From positions 1 through 64,000 of the forward strand of contig UQZO01000006.1 of NCBI GenBank assembly GCA_900545545.1: a stretch of DNA of 64,000 nucleotides, given 5' to 3'. Under the pieces are notes generated by a model that saw only the letters and a program-made list of their open reading frames with translations, did not search any database and had not been told where the DNA came from. Every line of letters begins with the position of its first letter. Positions within the stretch are counted from its first letter, which is position 1. Position numbers and translations under genes: made by a program. This DNA comes from an uncultured Subdoligranulum sp. (GTDB taxonomy: Bacteria > Bacillota > Clostridia > Oscillospirales > Ruminococcaceae). Positions 58,620 to 64,000 of this stretch are shown in pieces.

Positions 58620-59786
58620 TTGTTCATGAAAAGAGTTATCGCACTGTTTCTTTCGCTGATGATGCTGCTGAGTCTGGCGGCCTGTGTGCCGGGCGTAGAG
58701 GAACAATCTACGGACGCGGTTCCTTTCACGGTGCCGATGGATGATGCCTCGTATGTGTATCAGGCGCCGCAGGACGCAACGCCGCTGCCTGGTGGGGCGG
58801 TTGTCGCACTGGCTGCGGAGAGCAGCGCACTGGAATCCGGCGCGGATGCTTTGCTGTGGAAAGGCGTCCAGACCTTTGCTTCTACGTTTGGCTACACGGC
58901 ACAGTCTTACACCTATGGTGACGGCGGCGCAGACACGGCAGAAGATGCTCTGCGCGAAGCAGCAGAAAGCGGCGCGGCCCTTGTAGTATGCCGCGGCGAG
59001 GAGATGGCCCTGGCACTGTACCAGATCCAGGCCAACTACCCTGGGGTACATTATCTGCTGTTTGATGATGAGCCGCATAATGAAGACTACACCGCTTATA
59101 CTACAGATGCCAGCGTGCACTGTGTGCTTTTCCAGGAAGAGCAGGCCGGTTACCTGGCCGGTTATGCCTCGGTTATGGAAGGTTATACGACGCTGGGCTT
59201 TGTCGGCACAGAGGAAGAACCACCTGTGGTGCGCTATTTTACGGGATTCCTGCAGGGCGCAGAACAGGCAGCCGAACAGCAGGGCGAAGAAGTAAGTGTC
59301 CGCGTCTGGTACACCGGCAATCTTTCCGATGGAGACCTTGTGACCTCCCGAATGGTTGAGTGGTTCGACAACGGTACCGGTGTGATTTTGGCCAATGGGG
59401 GAGACCTGGTACGACGCACGCTGGATGCAGCCAACCAGACCGGCGGACGAGTATTTGCCACCGACTGGGACCAGAATGCCTTGGGCGAGCGTGTTCTGGG
59501 CAGTGCTGTCAAATGCTACAATGCGGCGGTGCAGCGTCAGCTCTACACATTCTTCTCCGGCAATGGTACCTGGGGACAGAATGCGGCCGGACAGACCGAA
59601 AAAATCGGTTATACCGACGGCAGTGTGGCACTGGCCGGTGCAACCTGGTCTTTCGGCAGTTTCAGCCAGCGTGCGTATGAGCAGCTTTATGAAGAACTGC
59701 GCAACAGCGAACTCAAGGTTGAAGCTTATGCCGACATGGATACACTGCCGGATACGCCGGCTGTCACGGTGGAAGTTCAGAACTGA
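58620..59786 (+). CDS. BMP-family lipoprotein, paralogue 1
   Basis: 388 aa from TTG 58620 (AAGGAG 6 bases upstream); ATG at 58626 is an alternative. Lipoprotein signal with lipobox LAAC, then the BMP/PnrA fold: YGDGGADTAEDALREAA, YPGVHYLLFDDE, QEEQAGYLAGYASVMEGY and FVGTEEEPPVVRYFTGFLQG. BMP proteins bind nucleosides for ABC uptake. It is last in the deoD-cdd transcript and is clearly more diverged than the copy at 59928; the Trp- and Asp-rich late region differs. Probably a second binding protein of different preference. Confidence 0.85.
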   Translation: MFMKRVIALFLSLMMLLSLAACVPGVEEQSTDAVPFTVPMDDASYVYQAPQDATPLPGGAVVALAAESSALESGADALLWKGVQTFASTFGYTAQSYTYGDGGADTAEDALREAAESGAALVVCRGEEMALALYQIQANYPGVHYLLFDDEPHNEDYTAYTTDASVHCVLFQEEQAGYLAGYASVMEGYTTLGFVGTEEEPPVVRYFTGFLQGAEQAAEQQGEEVSVRVWYTGNLSDGDLVTSRMVEWFDNGTGVILANGGDLVRRTLDAANQTGGRVFATDWDQNALGERVLGSAVKCYNAAVQRQLYTFFSGNGTWGQNAAGQTEKIGYTDGSVALAGATWSFGSFSQRAYEQLYEELRNSELKVEAYADMDTLPDTPAVTVEVQN

Positions 59787-59836
59787 TTTTGGACATTTTG
59801 TCAAATTTTTGTAATGGTTTTGCGTGGTTTTTTCCA

Positions 59837-59865
59837 TTGCAAAACCCCAAAAAATCCGTTATACT
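59837..59865 (+). promoter_or_regulatory. Promoter of the main BMP lipoprotein gene
   Basis: TTGCAA (59837-59842), 17 bases, TATACT (59860-59865). Start expected near 59872. Confidence 0.7.
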
Positions 59866-59927
59866 GAAATTAACGCGGCAGGCAATCTGTCCTGCCATAA
59901 GCTTACTTAACTAAGGAGATCAAAACC

Positions 59928-61097
59928 ATGAAAAAGTTCCTTGCACTGGCCATGGCCGCCAGCATGGCACTCTCTCTGGCTGCCTGTGGCGGCGGTTCTG
60001 CCTCTTCTTCCGGTGCGGCTGCCAGCACGGCGACCACCGCTACCACCGAAGAAGCAGCTACCTCTGAAATCACGGGTCTGGCTCAGGTCTGTGACGTCGG
60101 TACCATTGACGACGAAAGCTTTAACCAGGGCTGCTGGGAGGCTGTTGAAGCCTACGGCGAAGCCAACGGCATTGATACTGAGTACTATCTGCCGCCGGAT
60201 GAGGCCAATGACGAAGACCGTCAGACCCTGATCCGCAACGCCGTCAACGACGGCGCCAACACGGTCGTCTGCGTTGGCTACCTGTACGGCTCTTCTCTGG
60301 CTTGGGCTGCTACCGAGTACCCCGATGTTCACTTCATCGGCGTTGACATCACCCAGGCTGACATCGGCACCGACACGATCCCTGCCAATGTTTACTGCAT
60401 CACCTATAAGGAAGAGCAGGCTGGCTACCTGGCCGGTTACGCTGCTGTAAAGGATGGCTTCACCGATCTGGGCTTCCTGGGCGGCATGGCTGTTCCCGCG
60501 GTTATCCGTTACGGCTATGGCTTCGTGCAGGGCGCTGACGCCGCTGCCGAAGAGATGGGCGTTGACATCAACATCAAGTACTGGTACGGCGGTGCCTTCT
60601 CCGGCGACGCCAACATCACCGCCAAGATGGAGAGCTGGTACTCTGCCGGTACCCAGGTTGTCTTTGCCTGCGGCGGCGGTATCTACACCAGCGCGGTTGA
60701 GGCTGCTGTGAAGTACAACGGCAAGGTCATCGGCGTTGACGTTGACCAGAACTACATCGGCGAGCAGGATGTTGAGAGCGGCAAGTACAGCTACAACCCG
60801 TTCCTGACCTCTGCCATGAAGGGCCTGAGCGCCGGTGTTACTGACGCCATCAACCATGTGGCTGCCGGCACCTGGGATACCATCGCAGGCACCAATGGTA
60901 ACTACGGCCTGGAGGAGGGCGACTACATCGGTCTGCCCACCGCCGAGACCAGCTGGAACTTCTCCACCTTCACCGTGGAAGAGTACGAGGCGCTGGCCGA
61001 GAAGATCCGCTCCGGCGAGATCGTGGTCGACAACAGCTCTGATGACGGTGTGAAGCCCGAGACCAGCTCCTTCACCACCGTGGATTATCAGGTCTGA
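59928..61097 (+). CDS. BMP-family nucleoside-binding lipoprotein, paralogue 2
   Basis: 389 aa, ATG after AAGGAG. Signal peptide with lipobox SLAAC (Cys21), a Ser/Ala/Thr linker, then the BMP domain: DVGTIDDESFNQGCWEAVE, LPPDEANDEDRQTLI, YPDVHFIGVDITQ, KEEQAGYLAGYAAVKDG and CGGGIYTSAVEAA. Binds nucleosides at the outer face for the ABC transporter that follows. Codon use is extremely biased to C-ending codons and it has its own promoter and terminator, so it is probably the abundant component. Confidence 0.9.
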   Translation: MKKFLALAMAASMALSLAACGGGSASSSGAAASTATTATTEEAATSEITGLAQVCDVGTIDDESFNQGCWEAVEAYGEANGIDTEYYLPPDEANDEDRQTLIRNAVNDGANTVVCVGYLYGSSLAWAATEYPDVHFIGVDITQADIGTDTIPANVYCITYKEEQAGYLAGYAAVKDGFTDLGFLGGMAVPAVIRYGYGFVQGADAAAEEMGVDINIKYWYGGAFSGDANITAKMESWYSAGTQVVFACGGGIYTSAVEAAVKYNGKVIGVDVDQNYIGEQDVESGKYSYNPFLTSAMKGLSAGVTDAINHVAAGTWDTIAGTNGNYGLEEGDYIGLPTAETSWNFSTFTVEEYEALAEKIRSGEIVVDNSSDDGVKPETSSFTTVDYQV

Positions 61098-61123
61098 TTT
61101 CTGATACTCTAAACAAGATATGC

Positions 61124-61162
61124 AAACGGCGGACGCCATTCAACAGGCGTCTGCCGTTTTTT
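61124..61162 (+). terminator. Terminator of the BMP lipoprotein gene
   Basis: AACGGC-GACGCC and GGCGTC-GCCGTT with a one-base mismatch each side, 8-base loop, then TTTTTT. Confidence 0.85.
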
Positions 61163-61214
61163 GGTGCGGAAGCGGACTTCGATATTTTTTTGTTAAAAAA
61201 TCATATCAAATAAC

Positions 61215-61243
61215 TTGTGGAGATTTGCAAATAATTGTATAAT
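61215..61243 (+). promoter_or_regulatory. Promoter of the ABC transporter operon
   Basis: TTGTGG (61215-61220), 17 bases, TATAAT (61238-61243). Confidence 0.65.
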
Positions 61244-61279
61244 AAGCACAAGAGATTTTAGGAAAGGAGCGTGAGCAGA

Positions 61280-62818
61280 TTGGCAGATGATTTCGTAATT
61301 GAGATGCTGCACATTACCAAGGAGTTTCCCGGCATCAAAGCGAACGATGATGTGACGCTGCAGCTCCGCCGGGGCGAAGTGCATGCCCTGCTGGGCGAGA
61401 ATGGCGCGGGTAAATCCACGCTGATGAGCGTGCTGTTTGGTCTGTATCATCCGGAAAAAGGCGTTATCAAGAAGAATGGCAAGGAGGTCAACATCAAGGA
61501 CCCCAATGTTGCCAACGACCTGGGAATCGGCATGGTGCATCAGCACTTCAAACTGGTTGAGTGCTTCAGTGTACTGGATAATATCATGCTCGGCGTGGAG
61601 CCTTGCAAGGCTGGCTTTCTGCAGAAGGATGTGGCACGGAAAAAGGTCGTGGAGCTGTCCGAAAAGTACGGCCTGCGTGTTGATCCCGACGCCCTGATCA
61701 GTGATATTTCCGTCGGTATGCAGCAGCGTGTAGAAATTTTGAAAATGCTCTACCGTGACAATGAAATCCTGATTTTTGACGAGCCGACGGCGGTTCTTAC
61801 ACCGCAGGAAATCGATGAACTGATGGACATCATGCGCGGCTTCAAAAATGAGGGCAAGAGCATCCTGTTCATTACCCATAAGCTGAATGAGATCATGGCC
61901 GTTGCGGATCGCTGCACGGTTCTGCGCAAGGGTAAGTGCATCGGCACGGTGGATATTGCCGACACCACCAAAGAAGAGCTTTCCCGCATGATGGTAGGCC
62001 GTGACGTGCAGTTTGCGGTCGATAAAGCTCCTGCAAAGCCGGGTGAGGTCGTACTGTCGGTGAAAGACATGCGCGTGCCCAGCCACGTCCACAAAAAGGA
62101 TGCCGTACGCGATGTTTCCTTTACCGTTCGTGGCGGCGAGATCGTCTGTCTGGCCGGTATTGAAGGCAACGGTCAGACGGAATTGATTTATGGTCTGACC
62201 GGCCTGGAAAAGGTGACCCAGGGAACGATCGTGCTGGATGGTAAAGATATCACCCATGCCAGCATTCGCCAGCGCTCCAAGGATGGCATGAGCCATATCC
62301 CGGAGGATCGCCACAAACACGGTCTGGTTCTGGATTATTCGCTGGAAAACAACATGGTTTTGCAGCGTTATTGGGAACCGGAGTTCCAGCAGGGCGGTTT
62401 CATTAAGAAGGGCGCCGTGCGGGAATATTCGGACCGCCTGATCAAGCAGTATGATGTCCGTAGCGGTCAGGGCAGCACAACGATTGCCCGCAGCATGTCC
62501 GGTGGCAACCAGCAGAAAGCCATCATTGCCCGCGAAATTGACCGGGAACCCAAACTTTTGGTGGCGGTGCAGCCTACCCGCGGCCTGGACGTTGGCGCTA
62601 TTGAGTATATCCATAAGCAGATCGTAGCTGAGCGGGATCGCGGCACGGCAGTCTTGCTGGTAAGTCTGGAATTGGATGAGGTCATGAATCTTTCCGACCG
62701 CATTCTTGTTATGTACGAGGGCGAGATCGTCGGTGAGTTCGATCCCAAGACCACAACGGTACAGGAACTTGGCCTGTATATGGCCGGTGCAAAAAAGCAG
62801 GGGAAGGAGGCACAGTAA
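61280..62818 (+). CDS. Nucleoside ABC transporter ATPase, double-domain
   Basis: 512 aa. TTG at 61280 is preferred (AAAGGAG 10 bases upstream); GTG at 61271 is too close. Two ABC domains: the first has GENGAGKST, VGMQQRVEILKML and ILIFDEPTAVLTP; the second has a degenerate Walker A GIEGNGQTEL, signature MSGGNQQKAIIAREI and VQPTRGLDVGA, as usual in RbsA/NupA-type ATPases. Drives import with the two permeases that follow and the BMP lipoproteins. Confidence 0.92.
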   Translation: MADDFVIEMLHITKEFPGIKANDDVTLQLRRGEVHALLGENGAGKSTLMSVLFGLYHPEKGVIKKNGKEVNIKDPNVANDLGIGMVHQHFKLVECFSVLDNIMLGVEPCKAGFLQKDVARKKVVELSEKYGLRVDPDALISDISVGMQQRVEILKMLYRDNEILIFDEPTAVLTPQEIDELMDIMRGFKNEGKSILFITHKLNEIMAVADRCTVLRKGKCIGTVDIADTTKEELSRMMVGRDVQFAVDKAPAKPGEVVLSVKDMRVPSHVHKKDAVRDVSFTVRGGEIVCLAGIEGNGQTELIYGLTGLEKVTQGTIVLDGKDITHASIRQRSKDGMSHIPEDRHKHGLVLDYSLENNMVLQRYWEPEFQQGGFIKKGAVREYSDRLIKQYDVRSGQGSTTIARSMSGGNQQKAIIAREIDREPKLLVAVQPTRGLDVGAIEYIHKQIVAERDRGTAVLLVSLELDEVMNLSDRILVMYEGEIVGEFDPKTTTVQELGLYMAGAKKQGKEAQ

Positions 62819-62821
62819 CCC

Positions 62822-63976
62822 ATGAGTAAAAGCAAAAGCAATATGGGCCCCATGCTGCGGCAGAAAAGCAGCAGTGTGTTGGCAGCCCTGCTGTGCATCC
62901 TGATCGGCCTTATTGTCGGCTTGATTGCATTGTTTATCATCAACCCTGAACATGCGTGGGAACAGGGCTTCCTTCGCATTATCCAGGGCGGTTTCTATGA
63001 CTTCCCGTACGGCGTAGGCAAAACGCTGACCAACTCTGCACCGCTTATCATGACGGGTCTTTCGGTTGCCTTTGCATTCAAGACGGGCCTGTTCAATATC
63101 GGTGCAGCCGGTCAGTATACGCTGGGCGCATTCGGTGCGCTGTACTGTGCGTTGATTCTGCACCTGCCCTGGTATGTTTGCCTGCTGGCATCGGCGGTAT
63201 TTGGTGCCGTATGGGGCGCCATTCCCGGTATTTTCAAGGCATACCTGAACATCAATGAGGTCATCACCTCCATTATGTTCAACTGGATTGGCCTGTATAT
63301 GGTCAACGAGATCATTTATGCCCGCGGCACCGGTGCCATGTACGATGCCAACAATACGCGTACCTGGAAGGTGGCGCAGACGTCTCCGTCTTCTGTGATT
63401 CCTTCCGGCGGTATGGCGGAACTGTTCCATACGCCGAGCACGACGATTTCTATTTTCCTGGCCATCGCGGCAGCTGTTCTGATCTGGGTTATTCTCGAAA
63501 AAACAACCTTCGGTTATGAGCTGAAAGCGGTAGGTCTTAACAAAAATGCGGCGCGGTATGCCGGCATTAACGAGAAAAAGAACATTATTCTTTCGATGAC
63601 CATTGCCGGTGCGTTGGCCGGCTTCGGTGCAGGCTTGCTGTACCTGTCCGGCGGTGCGGAGTGGAATCCTCTGAATACGACCAGCCTTCCGGCTATGGGC
63701 TTCAACGGCATTGCAACGGCACTGCTGGCGGCCTCTCATCCCATCGGAACGATTTTCTCGTCTGTCTTTATCTCCCACATCACGGTCGGCGGCAGCTTCC
63801 TGCCCACGAAATATTTCCCGGCCGAGATTGCGGATCTTATCTCCGGTATCATCATCTACCTGTGTGCATTCGCCATGCTGTTCCGTGGCGTAATCGCCAA
63901 GAAGCTGCATACCGACAAGAATACGCCCGATGCCAACGCCGAACCGGTGCAGAAGGCCAAGAAGGAGGGCAAGTGA
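62822..63976 (+). CDS. Nucleoside ABC transporter permease 1
   Basis: 384 aa, ATG with AAGGAGG about 15 bases upstream, 3 bases after the ATPase gene. About ten helices of the BPD_transp_2 type; motifs GLSVAFAFKTGLFNIGAAGQ and ELKAVGLNKNAARYAGIN (cytoplasmic coupling loop) match NupP/YufP-type permeases. The C-terminal tail is basic. Forms the channel together with the second permease starting at 63978. Confidence 0.9.
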   Translation: MSKSKSNMGPMLRQKSSSVLAALLCILIGLIVGLIALFIINPEHAWEQGFLRIIQGGFYDFPYGVGKTLTNSAPLIMTGLSVAFAFKTGLFNIGAAGQYTLGAFGALYCALILHLPWYVCLLASAVFGAVWGAIPGIFKAYLNINEVITSIMFNWIGLYMVNEIIYARGTGAMYDANNTRTWKVAQTSPSSVIPSGGMAELFHTPSTTISIFLAIAAAVLIWVILEKTTFGYELKAVGLNKNAARYAGINEKKNIILSMTIAGALAGFGAGLLYLSGGAEWNPLNTTSLPAMGFNGIATALLAASHPIGTIFSSVFISHITVGGSFLPTKYFPAEIADLISGIIIYLCAFAMLFRGVIAKKLHTDKNTPDANAEPVQKAKKEGK

Positions 63977-63977
63977 T

Positions 63978-64000
63978 ATGCTGCTGCTGATCAAATATAC
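63978..64000 (+). CDS. Second nucleoside ABC permease, 5' end only
   Basis: ATG at 63978 after GGAGGGCAAG, one base past the stop of permease 1, encoding MLLLIKYT before the window ends. Operons of this class carry a second permease (NupQ/YufQ) here, so this is most likely its start. Confidence 0.55.

Noticed and set aside
61193..63994. Long minus-strand open frame opposite the nucleoside ABC genes
   Set aside because: Same reason: a shadow of two well conserved transporter genes.
1..64000. CRISPR array, insertion sequence or rRNA genes
   Set aside because: No regularly spaced repeats, transposase or rRNA-like sequence was found.

Overview
The window reads as a Gram-positive anaerobe of the Oscillospiraceae (Faecalibacterium/Gemmiger/Subdoligranulum type). 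This is inferred from GC-rich Clostridia-style genes, frequent GTG and TTG starts with strong AGGAGG ribosome sites, paired gyrase-like ParE/ParC, BMP-type nucleoside lipoproteins and gut-type sugar genes. The genus is not proven by anything here.

Bases 1 to about 7643 are the right end of an AT-rich prophage. In order: the end of a structural gene; a self-contained block (promoter 406-434, terminator 2355-2383) of four small beta-rich ORFs; a lysis cassette (M23 + GH25 endolysin, two holin-like membrane proteins, a coiled-coil membrane protein); a compact type I toxin-antitoxin locus missed by ordinary ORF calling; a small phage protein on the minus strand; a tyrosine integrase; and a tRNA 3'-end fragment that is the attachment site. 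Two of the small ORFs are preceded by duplicated cassettes with a tiny leader ORF, a 9-10 base G run and a hairpin covering the next start codon. This looks like a phase-variable translational switch and is the most unusual signal in the window.

Bases 7700-16015 hold cation transport: a K+/H+-type antiporter, two MgtA-type P-type ATPases, a half-length winged-helix response regulator between them, and a small membrane protein. Both ATPase genes have GCAAG direct repeats at the same distance from a -10 element, and the second also has an M-box-like leader. tRNA-Tyr and tRNA-Arg follow.

Bases 16779-33146 carry a glycolipid pair (MGDG-synthase-like glycosyltransferase and PlsY), a large MacB/FtsX-type ABC protein, a GT8 glycosyltransferase, an Rrf2 regulator, a DnaJ-like/DUF5685/zinc-ribbon cluster, an acetyltransferase, RlmD, an AraC regulator divergent from galactokinase, and an ECF sigma factor with its likely anti-sigma partner. 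Bases 33151-49190 carry coaX and coaBC, asnB, an O-acetyltransferase, a four-gene Gld-like ABC operon, a NagZ-like glycosidase, a GT4 enzyme, a ComM-like ATPase, a phosphosugar mutase and a methyltransferase.

Bases 49215-57344 (minus strand) encode topoisomerase IV, a GH25 lysozyme, a GT-C-like membrane protein and a radical SAM enzyme. Bases 57430-64000 form a nucleoside uptake and salvage locus: deoD, cdd, two BMP-family lipoproteins, and an ABC ATPase with one complete and one cut-off permease. No CRISPR array, rRNA gene, replication origin or insertion sequence was seen.
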